DNA from: Acanthococcus lagerstroemiae
Taxonomy: Eukaryota; Arthropoda; Insecta; Hemiptera; Eriococcidae
Length of the DNA: 64,000 bases
Reading direction: 5' to 3'
Assembly: GCA_031841125.1 (NCBI GenBank)
Contig: CM063111.1
Coordinates: forward strand, 45,768,955 to 45,832,954
Shown here: positions 33,300 to 45,600 of the stretch, piece by piece
Position numbering within the stretch: position 1 is the first letter of the stretch
How the letters are laid out: every line of letters starts with the position of its first letter
Made by a program: the position numbers and the translations under genes
The notes under the pieces: model-generated
What the model was told of the DNA's origin: nothing
Seen by the model: only the letters and a program-made list of their open reading frames with translations
Database searches by the model: none

Positions 33300-35940
33300 T
33301 CACTTTTTTTTAGACAACTGCACGGCTTTGTTCAAAACTATCTGAATATCAGTGGATGGATAATTCTGAAACAAGATTAATTATATATTAGAATACGTGA
33401 ATGCGTGAGTAAATTTTCATTATTTCCAGCTCAGCAAACACAAAATTTCCTCATTCTTGCGAATCAGAGCCGACTTCAACCCAACACACTCAGAGGTAAC
33501 CATAAGGAAATGAAATTTAGCAGTAAAAAAACATCAATATCTACGATCAAACATCCCTTGAAAGGTCTAACGAATGAATAGGATCAATTACGCTCACTCG
33601 CAAATTACAGACATCTGAAACGTTACGGTGGTGATATACACAGCGGCGAATAGTAATTACTTCGCTTTGATGAGAGCTTATCATTTTCCTTTTACACTAG
33701 AGAGGGGCTATAATATTGTGACCGCTGGTTATACTATTTTCACGTATGAGTGCACGAACATAAAAAAGATTCCACGATATAAATTATAAGTATGTCGATG
33801 CAATTTTTTACTATAGAAATACGAGTAAAAAAGCTTTCAAAACCGAAAAATCAATGAGCAGATTAAAAGAGTATTCTTACTTGTAACATTTTCATATTAT
33901 ACGAAAAATCTCCGGCTAAAAGTTGATCTTTCAGTAACCTGAAACAAACGAGAAGATTCATTGTCGATGCTGAATATCTGAACCAGGAAACCATTATCAA
34001 CTGAGGTGCTTTTCAAATCAGTAACCCATTATACTAAATCATAATAATTAAGGTAAACTGAATTAAGGTAGATTGAAGAACAGAAATACGTACACAATCA
34101 TGGCACAGCAAACGTTAATTAAAAATGAAAATCTATCTTGGTCCGCGAACAACGAATCCCAAATTCGAAGCACATCTGGTAACGGAAATTCTTGAGACAA
34201 TAATAAGGTCAACCAGCTGAAAATTTATGGGATAACAAACCTCAGTATTTGCGCTTTCTCAAGGTTCGAGTACATAACTCATTGCAATGTCAAACTATTT
34301 CTGTTAAGTTACTCCGAAATAATCGATACCGGAAGCTGTAATACTCGGGATGCAAATTCTGCGTCTTCAAACGAGTATAAATGGCAGTGTCAACGGCATT
34401 CACTTTCTCCATTAATCGCATCATTAGACGGCCAATACCACTCTCGGCTTCGTCCAGACTCTTAATAAAGAAATCTCGAATCTCTGACATTAAATTAGTA
34501 AAGATGAAAAAGCAGTCCGCTTCGGCATGCTCTGCAACGTCACGTCCAATTTAGATAAGAGCTAAACACAACAATAATTTTTCGATAAAGTAACTCACTT
34601 TTCCACTCCACAGACGGATCGCATGCGAAACAGTAGTAAATTGGTCCTATAATTTCATTCATTCCTTGTACATAGCCCTGACCAGGGTTTAGTTTCGCGT
34701 ACAGAAATAAAATACGTTCGACTACTTCCCAGTGAGCCTCAGATCCTTCTTCCAGTGGCGAATAATCTTCTACAGATTTCCGAGTAGATAATGCAATCTG
34801 AAATATTATTTATAATTGCAAATAGGGTAACATTCATACATGTACCAAATCACTAGTTACTCACTTGCTACTGGCGTCCATATGAAAGCATGAACAAAAC
34901 TGCCTATTAAAATTGTGTCACTGTACGCGGAAAAAGTAACTAAGTGAAATAATTTACCCTCGTCGGTCCCAGACCTTTGCGCTCAACGTTTGCAGAATTG
35001 AGCACTGAGCTTTGAACGCGTCGGTGAAGTCTTTTTCTGCCACCGCTGTTAACTACAGTATCGCAAGGATAGTCAGTGGCTTGTTGAAAGAAAGAAATCT
35101 CAGGATTCAGGCGTCTAGAAGAAAATTTATAAAAATATCATTACAGTGACCGGGCTCAAGTCCTATAGACTATCTGACGTCCGTGAATTCAAGTCAACGT
35201 GGTTAAATACCCCCTCTATTATTTAGTAACAATCAAGAAATCATGGCGTGGTGGCATCAGTCAAACTTTTACTCAAGAACCCTAGTAAGTGCTGAAGAAC
35301 TAGATTGGCTATGTGCCCAAATACTCACCTAACATCTTTATCAATTTGTAGCAAAACTTCATTATCCTTGAAAAATGTATTCCATTGACTGCTTGGATTA
35401 TTATTTAATGGGTGGTCACACACGGTACCGTTATCATCTCCGTCACCGGGGGTCACGATCATTTCATCTAAAAATGACAGCAGTATAATACAGGTAAGAC
35501 GCATTTTTTCGACATTTCAAAAGGCAGGTACTAACCTATAAACTGGTTGTATAAATTCCTTTGCATTGATAGTGTTTTACTCCACGAACTTCTCTTTGGT
35601 GATAGGTAATTCAAAAGTAACTTCCAACAAAGGGAACGATACCCTTTCTCCTCCGGAATGCCTACAGAATGGAAATATCCACGTCACTGACAAGAATGGA
35701 GACTGTATTTCATATCTTACGTGGTCTGACTGGGATTACCCAACATGAATCGAACAGTCTACGAACCATTAAAACAGAGAATACGTAGTTCATTCATATC
35801 GATATCATCTTCTGATAATGTATCTTCGAATAACTTCAACCTGCGAATAATAATCCTTTTAGAAGGAATAATGCTTTAAAAAATTAATTTTCAATACTAT
35901 ATGGCGATCGCTCATCTTACTTTGCTTTGTACCCGGTCAT
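33300..35940 (-). CDS. TBC1D13: TBC1 domain family member 13, Rab GTPase-activating protein
   Basis: TBC-domain proteins speed GTP hydrolysis by Rab GTPases in membrane traffic; mammalian TBC1D13 acts on Rab35. I built ten coding exons: 35921-35940, 35767-35840, 35536-35661, 35329-35467, 34958-35114, 34599-34797, 34330-34531, 34094-34216, 33881-33938 and 33300-33365. All junctions are GT-AG with matching phase. The product is 387 aa; the family is about 400. The arginine-finger motif I-x-x-D-x-x-R is 'IDKDVRR', made across the exon 4/5 junction. The glutamine-finger motif Y-x-Q is 'GYVQGMNE' in exon 6. 'HPLNNNPSSQWNTFFKDNE' and 'LPDVLRIWDSLFAD' are characteristic of this member. The TGA stop overlaps what could be read as a donor, but the C-terminal length fits the family. 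It is divergent from nibrin. Confidence 0.95.
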
Positions 35941-36587
35941 CTTCAGAAATTGTGGAACACGTTTAGAAATAAATGAGGATTTATGGAAGGATTAGGATGC
36001 AATGACTTCAATGCCAACCGCTTTTCTTTTCGATTTCATCTTAAAAACGTTAACTAAATGAAAATGAACCACAAACTAGATCGACAAAGTAAAACACCTC
36101 TTATGTTATCAGAAAAAATAATCTAGAGATGACAAAAATACACACGCATACCATGACACCATTGCACAATCCCACAATAACACAACACACCTTCCCATCC
36201 GACTTCTGATTCAGTCATGTCCTGGAATAAGAGTCTCAAATATAGATTACTTTTAGGTACTTTTTCCTGAACATAATGACATCAAATTTTCGAATCAGTG
36301 CAGCCCATCGTTAAGATTAGGTTTTGAAAATATGATTAATTTTGAAGCGCTTCATTTGTGGTCACATTGTATTCAAACATAAATATTTTTTGCGTCTTCC
36401 AATCAGTCCCGATTTTCCCGGTTTCCTGCATTCCTGCTGAATTCGGTCTCGTGTATTTTCGAAATGTTTTCTCCTTCCAATCTTAAGTCACTTGGAATTT
36501 GAAACGTTGAGCTACTTTTTCCCCCCGAATAGTTATGATCCTATTACTCGACTTTTGTATGAAACTTAGAATCCTACCATAAGAATC
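35941..36587. promoter_or_regulatory. Shared upstream region of TBC1D13 and nibrin
   Basis: Only 647 bases separate the two divergent start codons, so the two promoters and 5' UTRs must lie here. I see no TATA box at a convincing distance from either ATG. The middle holds CACAATCCCACAATAACACA (about 36163). A bidirectional promoter is inferred from geometry alone. Confidence 0.5.
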
Positions 36588-39500
36588 ATGCTCGCTCTGA
36601 AACACGCCGAGGGTATGTAATTATCTAAATCTCATACTTATATTGCGATTCGTTTCGCCAGCAGCGTAAAATTTAATCCATTATTTGCATGCTGTACCGG
36701 CTTCTCGCATATGTATTCCAGCTAATACCATTAATCTCCATTATAGTGTGTATATAATATTAATTTCACATCCCCATTGCAGGCGAAATTTATAACTTAT
36801 CTCTGGGACCAGAACACACAGTCGGACGGCTTGGAAATCTCGAACTGTCGAAAGATCCATCTGTTAGTCGACAGCATGCTCGTATCAAAGTTTCAGTCAA
36901 GGTATATTGAATCATATGAGAAATTATTTTCATACCGAATTGTATGGCAGAATACTTTCGCCTTCGAGTCATCTATTGATACTGATTGATATGTTTCAAT
37001 TCTTTCAGAATGGCCAGTTCCAAATCATACTACATGACTTAGGGTCGAAATATGGCACTTATGTGGTGGAAGAAGACTCTGAAAAGTTGAAAGAAGTTCC
37101 GAAGAATAGTGATGTACCGTTGAAACTTGGAGATAGTATAAGATTCGGCCAGTTAAAGAATATTTGGAAGTATGTTCCCTGCAAATATGTAACTTCACTG
37201 CTTCAGATCACCTATGTGATGAAACTGTGCAATTGAAAAGTTGTTCACATGATGATGTGATGTGTTCCAAGCACAGGCATCTCATTTTTGAAATTGATTG
37301 TGCAGGCTAGTGAAGGAGACATTCGTTATTTCTACTTCTACTTTAACTGGGTCAGAGAAATCATTCATGAATAAAATGACTGCGAAGCTAAACGGAATTC
37401 TAGTCTCAGATTGGACCGAAAACTGTACCCACCTTACCATGAACAGCATTAAGATTACAGTCAAGGTTCGTCATTTCAGATATGTAAATAACTTTTCGGA
37501 GTTGTGACAGAACTCAGACTCAACTGAACGTATTGTATCTGTAGGTCGTCTGTGCATTAGGGCACGTTAAACCTATTGTAACCGTCGAATACTGGAAACA
37601 TTTGTTCGCCGCTCTTACATCTGAAAACGAAACCCCATTACCTGATTACATCAACTTCATTCCGAATTTGGAGGAGCCCCAGCTCGTCGCCAGCGATTTC
37701 GATTTTAAGATGAAAACTGAGCGTAAAACTCTGTTCCAAGACAAGCATTTTATAGTATTCGGTGATTCTCAATATAATTCAGTGTTACCGATGGTCAAAG
37801 CTGCAGGTAAGTTATGTTCTTTTCTAACAGCTGTGATGAAAATAATTCGCCTTCGTAATGTAATATTTGTCGGCAGGTGGAAAAGTATCTGACGGGAAAA
37901 AGTTGAAAATGTCCAAAGAACAGTTTCTTAACGGAAATATTATTGTGATCCAACCGACAGAGAAAGAAGCAGCAGCAGCTAAGAGTTATATGAGTGAGTA
38001 CTCGATCGGTTTTTTTCATTCTGTACTTATTTTTCGTATGCTGTATCATCAACTTGGTTTTCTGATTTTTTTCCTATATTCAGTTGTACCAGCAGATTGT
38101 TAGGTTGTATTTCAAAATTAAAAATAACTTACTTAAATGTTACAGGTATTTTGAAAGGTCAGCGATTACGACTTATCCAGGAATTGGAAATCTGTTTAAG
38201 TGTGGCCAGTTGCTCCCTCGATCGATATTGTAACCCTGAGTATGACATGAGTGTTCTGCTCAAACAACCAGGCACTCAAGCGAACATTAAAGACAACGCA
38301 ACTGTTTTAGCACCCGAAACACAGGTATCACGAAGTGGTGACTTTCTAAGAAACTCAATAGGTTTCCAAAACCATGTAGACTCGCTGCTCAGTAGTTTAT
38401 TCTTAATATGTTTCCTGGCAGTCATGTTGATAATTTCTACTGATTTTGTAGGACGAAGACACCGAGTATCAAGGGGCACTAAGTGGAAGTAATTTTTCAT
38501 TGACAGTTAACGACAACAATAGGTTAGTCTAAAATAAGGTTACAAAATCTGAAATATGCTTTTTATCTTCTCCGAAATCTGAACTTACAATACCTTCGTG
38601 AAACCCAGCATCCTCTAATCTCGTTTTCAGTGAATCTTCACACCCATCTACTTTGAAATTGTTGCTGGATAATTGATTTGGAATCTCAGTCCTAAACCTT
38701 TGTTGCAGAGTGTTCAGTGAAAGCGACGATGATAATGCTGGGATCGGTGACTCGGATGTTTCTGTTATCGAAGACAGCGGCGACTTTTCAGTAACCAACA
38801 CCCGGTCCACCAGGTCAGCGGGAAAGCGTAAATTAGAACAAGCTAGCGGGAAACCTGCTAAATGCTCAAAACTGGATTCCTGGGTTATCAGTCATAAGCG
38901 CGCAACCAATAGTTCCGATAATTCCGAATCGATGGTGTCCGGTTCGACCGCCTCGAAGAAACCTATACACGATATCTTCAGTTTCGGAAATGAGAGTAAG
39001 AAGTCGAGCAAGAACTCTAGCAGCCTGTTTGGAGGGATAAGCGAACGGTTGAAACAGAATTCGAGGAACGTACGCAGTACAAGAAACAGCAGCGAGCAGA
39101 GTACCAGTAGTTTTCTTTCCGCAAGCCGAGCCAGTGAAGAAAGTTCAGCCAGCGTGATTGCCGCGAGTAATGATAGACCGACCAGACGTTCGACCAAGAG
39201 TTTGTTCGCCGGATTGAACGCGAAAAGTGAAAAGGAGTCACCTGCTTTGTTTTCCAGTACTGATTCGGATAGGATGGAATCGAGACAGTCGACTCGGAGT
39301 CATCCCGAAGAGAGTAACAAACGAAAAATTAGCGACGATTTTGGCCCGTCAACCAGCAAAAAAGCTAATAAAAACACGAGGAGTTTATTTGAGCCGCCGG
39401 CTGAAAGCAGAAAACCCGCTACAGTTGGTGCCGATTCGGAAGACCAAACTGACGGATTTTTGGAAAAGGAAACGGCAACTAAGTTGACCATTTCGAAGGC

Positions 39501-40029
39501 TGTGAAAACTAGTACTGCTCCTCCTATGCCAGTGGTTGAGGTGCCCTCCACTGTATCTCTAAGTCAATTTATGGATGTTTCTACTATCAATGTGAATATC
39601 AAAACGGTAAGTGTTGTATTTTTTTTACATTGGGTTGCATAATGTACGCTGTTCTCAAGTATGCTTAGTTGGTGAGAATTCTCTAGAAATGCTCATTTCG
39701 TTTTCGCTTACTTCTAGGAACCCTTAGAACTACCAACTCAGGTTCAAGAAGTGCTAGATAAAACCATCGTGCTTACCGTACCCCTGATGAAGAATAGTTC
39801 TCCTAGAACAGTCAGAAGACAGACCGACGACTGTAAAGTTAATTTTAAAAACTTCCGAAAAGTAAGATCTTAGTTACCGGGGACTAATTATTGTATTGTA
39901 CATCCTGGCATATTCATGTGTCTTGAATTCTGTTTTCAGAACCCTTATCAGAAATCGCCGAAGAACGTTATTCCTGCGTCCGCGTTACTTCTCTACATAC
40001 CTAAAACAGAAATCGGAGATGACGACTAA
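36588..40029 (+). CDS. NBN: Nibrin, MRN complex subunit
   Basis: Nibrin brings MRE11-RAD50 to DNA double-strand breaks and phosphoproteins. Eleven exons: 36588-36612, 36783-36901, 37009-37169, 37306-37465, 37545-37806, 37877-37993, 38146-38324, 38452-38522, 38709-39606, 39718-39861, 39940-40029. All phases agree and give 741 aa (human 754). An FHA domain fills about residues 9-100 ('HTVGRLGNLELS', 'SVSRQHARI', 'LGSKYGTYVV'). BRCT1 follows ('LVSDWTENCTHLTM', 'VTVEYWKHLF') and then BRCT2 ('KHFIVFGDSQYNSV'). Exon 9 encodes a long Ser/Lys-rich disordered linker. The C-terminal 'VNFKNFRKNPY' matches the MRE11-binding NFKxF(K/R)K motif. The ATM-binding tail is not obvious; the protein ends in an acidic GDDD. 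AATAAA lies at 40305-40310. Confidence 0.93.
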
Positions 40030-40304
40030 CGCATACTACTTCCTGTTCACTTCATATCCGTGAATTTTTTAGATGTTTCACTGTCTCGTTCTTTGCTTGT
40101 TAATAACTCATGTCGGCATTGTTTGCAGATGAATTTTATTGAATTCTCGTTTGTATTATTCTAATTTGTATTGTACATCTTCATGATCTGTGTCTTGAGA
40201 AATTGCATTTTAGAAGGAAGACGAGTCTGACGATGTCGCTCTGCAATGTTGTTCTTATAACCTTCCGTTCGTGCTATTTGCTTTTATGTTCTTTCCTTTT
40301 CGTT

Positions 40305-40310
40305 AATAAA
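40305..40310 (+). promoter_or_regulatory. Polyadenylation signal of nibrin
   Basis: AATAAA, about 275 bases after the nibrin stop, in TTCGTTAATAAATATAATCC. It faces the eL14 signal on the other strand, leaving less than 200 bases between the two convergent 3' ends. Confidence 0.65.
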
Positions 40311-40502
40311 TATAATCCATTTGTCAATTCTGTAGTTTCTTTGAAATTTAAAGTGCAACATGGCTAACACGAAAGTTCAAAATTAACTGAAAATTTGTTA
40401 TAAAAAAACCGTGGAACTCGGATGGAATCCGCTCTCAAAAATGTATTCTCCACCCCGGCAAAACCCTTAAAAGAATCAATCACTTACTTCTTTATAAATG
40501 GT

Positions 40503-40508
40503 TTTATT
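40503..40508 (-). promoter_or_regulatory. Polyadenylation signal of eL14
   Basis: AATAAA on the minus strand, 19 bases beyond the eL14 stop codon. The 3' UTR is therefore very short, as is usual for ribosomal protein genes. Confidence 0.65.
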
Positions 40509-40526
40509 AAACACAAAATTTTACAT

Positions 40527-41758
40527 TCATTTTTTCGTCTTCTTAGTTCCTTTTCCTTTAGTAGCAGCTGCGGCCGTTTTCTTTTGAAGTGCCCTCTTCT
40601 TAGCCCGCGTGTGCTGTTTGCTCTTACGGATAGGATTGTATAATCGTTTCAACAGTTTCTTATACTCCTCGGTACGAATCTTATTTCTAATAGAGCGGGC
40701 GCGTTTCAATTTGAACCGATCGAAGTCCGTAAGTTCAGCTCGCTGTAACACATTCAAAAATCCATTTTATAAATGCTAGCTGACGTAAAAATCAAAACTT
40801 TTTCGTTATACTTTAGCTACCGAGCTGAAATGAAATACTCACCTTCTTTTTATTGGCAACTCGTTCTGCCCATCTGCTTTTGGCCCATTTCTCATCCATT
40901 TCCGCACTCTTCCACGCTGCACGAACTAATCTGGTGGGTCCAGTAAAGGGGAAATTTATTTTGAATTTCGTCAAATGAAGTTGGCTAAGGCGTAGCTTTT
41001 GACGAGGCACTCCCGTCTCAGGGCCATCGACCAAAACCTACGACAAATTAGATAACAAGGTAAATATAATTCATTAACAAAAAATACACCAGTATACGGT
41101 TTTTCTATTCTAAGTAGCCAGAGTTTAGATTGTGCAACATAAGGTAGATGCAGGCAGTTACAACCTTACAGAAAGGGGTCGATAGTCGAGAAATCAAAAA
41201 CAAAAAATACATGAAGTACAATAGTACGCGGTCTTTCTCTTCAAATTAGCCAGAGTTTAGATAGTGTAAATATGAGGTGGATACAGGCAAACCATACAGA
41301 ACGAGGTCGATAGTTGACCACATTTTACTCTTTAACTCATGGGCCCAGCCTTTCTTACTTTGTTCACCAACACAGAACTATTCTCAACCGACTTGCACAA
41401 TCAAACATGACTTTTATAAAGAATGAGAACAGATGATAGACGTAACACGCTTACCGATTTCTGATCGACGCAATCCACAACACAGCAAGTTTTACCTTTA
41501 TAAGGTCCATCGGTGATGAACACCACACGGCCAGTTTCAACGAATCTTTTGAACGGCTGAAAATACAGAATATTCAACATGAACTGACAAAATCATTCCA
41601 ATATTTTAACAAAGTTAAGTGTAGCGGAACTATTCAAATTTGAGTAGGAACTAACGAGGTTCCTCAGGTAGTAGCGTTCGCAGGATCTTCTGAAAGTTGG
41701 TAAATTGACTATAGGTGGGACAGAATCTCTTACTGAATTCAAAAATGATACTCACCAT
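40527..41758 (-). CDS. RpL14: Large ribosomal subunit protein eL14
   Basis: A component of the 60S ribosomal subunit. Four coding exons: 41756-41758 (the ATG alone), 41455-41556, 40843-41037 and 40527-40742, all GT-AG and phase 0, giving 171 aa. The N-terminal part 'PFKRFVETGRVVFITDGPYK' is the KOW-type fold of eL14. 'VDGPETGVPRQKLRLSQLHL' is the family hallmark, and 'ELTDFDRFKLKRAR' opens the C-terminal helix, which ends in a Lys/Ala-rich tail rich in 'KKTAAAATKGKGTKK'. The start was chosen because PFKRFVE aligns directly after methionine in other insects and the ATG is followed at once by the donor GTGAGT. Convergent with nibrin; divergent from the Pep-like gene. Confidence 0.96.
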
Positions 41759-42615
41759 GTCTGCTGAATTACATGCACGAAAGGGAAATAGTACTGAAAT
41801 TAACTATTTTTTAAAACACAACGTGGAATCGATCGGTTTCCGAAAAATGAGAGAGCACGACATGAATTTTATGAGCATTTGGGTTTCGATTCTCGGTTAC
41901 AGTGTTTCCAATATTTACATTAGAAAATGTGGCATGTCAAAAGAATTCTGAAAAAAAGTCTTGTATTCCGAAAAGTTAAGGTCTTTTTTTGTAATACTTA
42001 TTTTATGAAAATCGATAATTACCGATTTTCATAAGTGTTGCCGTTGGTCAATTTTTAAAGCTGCATAAATTAGAAGAATGTTGAGTCCAGGAAAATGAAC
42101 CTAAATATACATTAGTAGTAAGTTCTTTTCTCCAGACGCACAATTAAACTATTTTGAAAATGCTCACCGGTCAAATTGAAGAGGGGAAGAGATGATGATA
42201 TTGAGGAAATGGCGACTACCTGAGCAAATTTGTCGAATCGTTAGTTATCTTTAAAAGAAAATTTCTGGGTTAACGTCATGTTCTCTGTAATTTAAATTAC
42301 AATAGCAATCTTCTTTTAATTGTGAAAAATGTTCTATTTCATGCGTTAATCATTGACTAGTCTTTCTTAGAATTTGCGCGACTAATCTCGGGGTGTATTC
42401 TGAAACTATCTTGAAGCCTGATTTACGGTACGTGTACCTCATAACGTCTTTATATTGCAGTTTTCAAATGAATTATATCTCGTACCAAAATATTTGTTTC
42501 CGTCCGTTCTTCAGTGCTGTTCAATATACGTATGAGTCAGACCATCAAAAGTAAATGTGTGAGACTAACTCAAACATTTGCGCTTGTGTTTCAGGTTGAT
42601 TCGTAGTGATTCAGT
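41759..42615. promoter_or_regulatory. Upstream region between eL14 and the Pep-like gene
   Basis: This 857-base stretch separates divergent start codons. CTTGTGTTTCAG ending at 42594 is a strong acceptor 21 bases before the Pep-like ATG, so that gene probably has a spliced non-coding first exon within this stretch. A hairpin-forming ATCGATAATTACCGATTTTC-like word sits at about 42010. A 78-codon plus-strand frame at 41715-41951 crosses the eL14 first exon and shows no family resemblance. Confidence 0.5.
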
Positions 42616-45600
42616 ATGCCATTTGAATACAGACCTCCCAGGTTAGTTTTGCTTCTACGAAAACATCGTCTCCTTGTATTTTAATGTGTATTGAATATAT
42701 ATATAATCGATATTTTTGTAGTAGGTCGAGTAGAGGTAGCGGATTCCGATCACCAAGACGTGGCCGTGGCTCATTTCGAGGGCGCGGCAGGGGTTCTGAT
42801 TCTTATTTCAGTTCCTCTGGCCGAGGGTCTTACTCCGATAAGCCTTCATTCCGTGGAAGCTCGTATAGAGGATCCAGTTTTCGCGATCGAGATGATTATT
42901 ACGACTCTCGGAACAGTGGAAGTAAATACAGTCGTAAGTTGATTTTGCATTGTGTAAATCCTGGATAAAATACTTTGCTATTTAAATGTGGTTGATCATG
43001 GTGAACGGTTGCTCAATTCCTACTGTTATGAAAATGTTTATTATTCCGAGTGTGACTGTCCAAGGGAAATATCCCTCCACTTATGGATGTTGGTCATTAG
43101 TTATAATTTAGTTGAAAAATTTAGCAACGAAAAAGATATCTTAACGTGTCATGTAGTGGGGAGATGGAAAGCATTTTCAATGTAGTAATACTAATAATTG
43201 CAGGTTTTTATCACCTGTGAGAGTTGACTCCTACGTCGGAAAACCACTTGCTGAGGTTGAAATATATGGCAGTTGTCAAGAGTGTTGCCTGTCGTGCACG
43301 ATCTGATGTATTTGGTAGCATGATTAATTTTAACTTAAAGAGTTCAATGTTATACGTTTGTTTCAGATGAAAGGTATTCGGGTTCTCGCGGTCGGAAAGA
43401 TGAAGATTCGTACCACCATCGTGAAATGAGAGAGGTATTTTTTAATTCTGATCGTGTTTTTTTTTTTTGTTTTTTTTTAAGAAATTTGATGAAACAAAAA
43501 CGGGAGTTTCCGAAATCATTTCTGTGATTCGTGTAGCGCATGTCTAGATGGAACTGGGGCAAGCTTGGAGATAGAAGATGATGTGGGTGCTCTCACTAAA
43601 TCTTAAACCGTCTTCATTGCAATCAGATAGGTCTGAAACGGGACCGTGCCATAGCTCAAGGCAAGGCTTACAATATTAAGTGCCACTGGCAGTATCAAAT
43701 TGTATTTTTCTCAACTGTTCAATATTCGCACCCATTTCTGGATTATGTCCTGTCTCTGCTCTTCGATGTCACGTTGCATGAATATGAAAATCATCAAAAT
43801 CGTGAATTCCAAATTCCGATTTGAAAAGTGTATTTCTATTAAATGTATTGGTGCAGGCATTCTTGGCACTAATCGATAAACTTCCACCGTTTCATCGTAC
43901 TCATCAAAACATATTTTTCGGTGAACTCGCCGTATTTCAAAAACCCATTTTGTTCGCAGTCCTCGGGATTCTTTGGTCGTGATCATTCGCGCAGGAACGA
44001 CGGCGAACCGGAACGCAAGAAACTCAGGTCCGAAATCGGAAGCTATAAAGAGGTAAGCAATTATTCGTCATCGAATTCTCGCCTTAGAACTACTGGAATA
44101 CTCGCTGGCTCGCCTGCAGTCGATGATTTCAATTTTAAACGGTTTCAAAACGAAGATTTACAGAACCGGCGTGGATGTTGCCAAGTCCACGAAATCGCGC
44201 AAGAAAGGGATTTGGGAAGTTACTTGATTTCTTAACTCATTCTCAATGTGCTCGTGAAGTCAACTGTGGCTGAAAAATGCTCGCAGCCGAAACCATTCGG
44301 TGACGAGATGGTTGGCCGATGAAGTTGGAATACGAGGGAGAGCGAGAGAGCGCGAAGCTCGACACTACGTAAACGCGAAAAAAAACGTTTTCGTACTGTC
44401 GGAAACTTCGTATTTATTAATTTAGAATATTATAATTGTGTGCTTGTACCTTTGAAGCGTGGCGCCGCGATGTGTGGAACCGTCACTGAGACGCCGCCGG
44501 TGTTCCAGACGAAAAGCGTACTTAGAAACGAGTGCGACGATTAATTTTGAGAAAAAAATGTTATTTATTTGACCGGTATGTGTTTTATGGTATGTAGGGC
44601 GCCTCTTCTCGTAGATCGTACGACGACATGGAACACTCCGGTCGTGGTTTTAATAGCAATTCGTCACCGTACCATTCAGACTCGAGTCCGTTTGGAAAAT
44701 CGCACAAAAAGGATTATTCGGAATTTAAGAAACCGATGCCGCTGGACCACGATTTTAGCAGCAGACGCGCTGTGCGGGGCTCTCGAGGCAGAGGTAATTT
44801 CACGAAAACGGTGACGAGAACTATAAAATCGACGACTGCGCCCGCCCTATTGAAACGCGGCGGCGTGAGCCGAATCAGTAGACTATCGACTGCGGCACGT
44901 CTGCAACAATTATTGCGCAGAAAGAAACAGTTACGAATAATGAGGTAAAGCAACAGCAATCGGATATACAGTATTATAGAACGTTGTAATTTTGACGGTG
45001 TTGATGTCTCAGCAGGTATCTCTCTGCCTAGCCAGTGCGATGACGGTTGTATCTGTGAAACTTACTAATGCTTGTACCTTGTGTAGAGCACCCTTCCGAC
45101 ACACGTGTACTCGTGTAATCGGAGCATTTATATCGTGTGTAGCTACCGTAACGAAAACCATATAACATTCTAGTTAACGTATACGTGCGAATGCGAAACT
45201 TGGGCGAGACGTAGTGTTTCACGCAGATCGAAAATCAGTGTCGGAAAAGTTGTACCGCTCTTGAGAGATGTGCAACGGAACACCAAGATCACACGGTTTA
45301 CCTATAACGTCGCGTTACAAACCACACGTATTCCTGGTTTGCTTTCTGGATAAACGTAATTCGATTTTTTACAAAATTTATGTACCGAGTGGAAACTCGG
45401 GTTAGATTGACCGTATTACGAAACTGGCAGCCGAGCAAAAACAGATCTCGAGATGAACTACTCGTTTTGGCGTTATGATGAAGGCGTGCTTCGAAAGATA
45501 CACATACTCGCTCGCTCATTAACCGGAGTACGACCGAAGCGGTGGCCGGTCTTGGGTGCAAGTAACTGTCTCGAAAAAAACAAAAAACGAACTGTGTCAT

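Noticed and set aside
38529..39551. Minus-strand frames over nibrin exon 9
   Set aside because: They are shadows of the Ser-rich nibrin linker on the coding strand.
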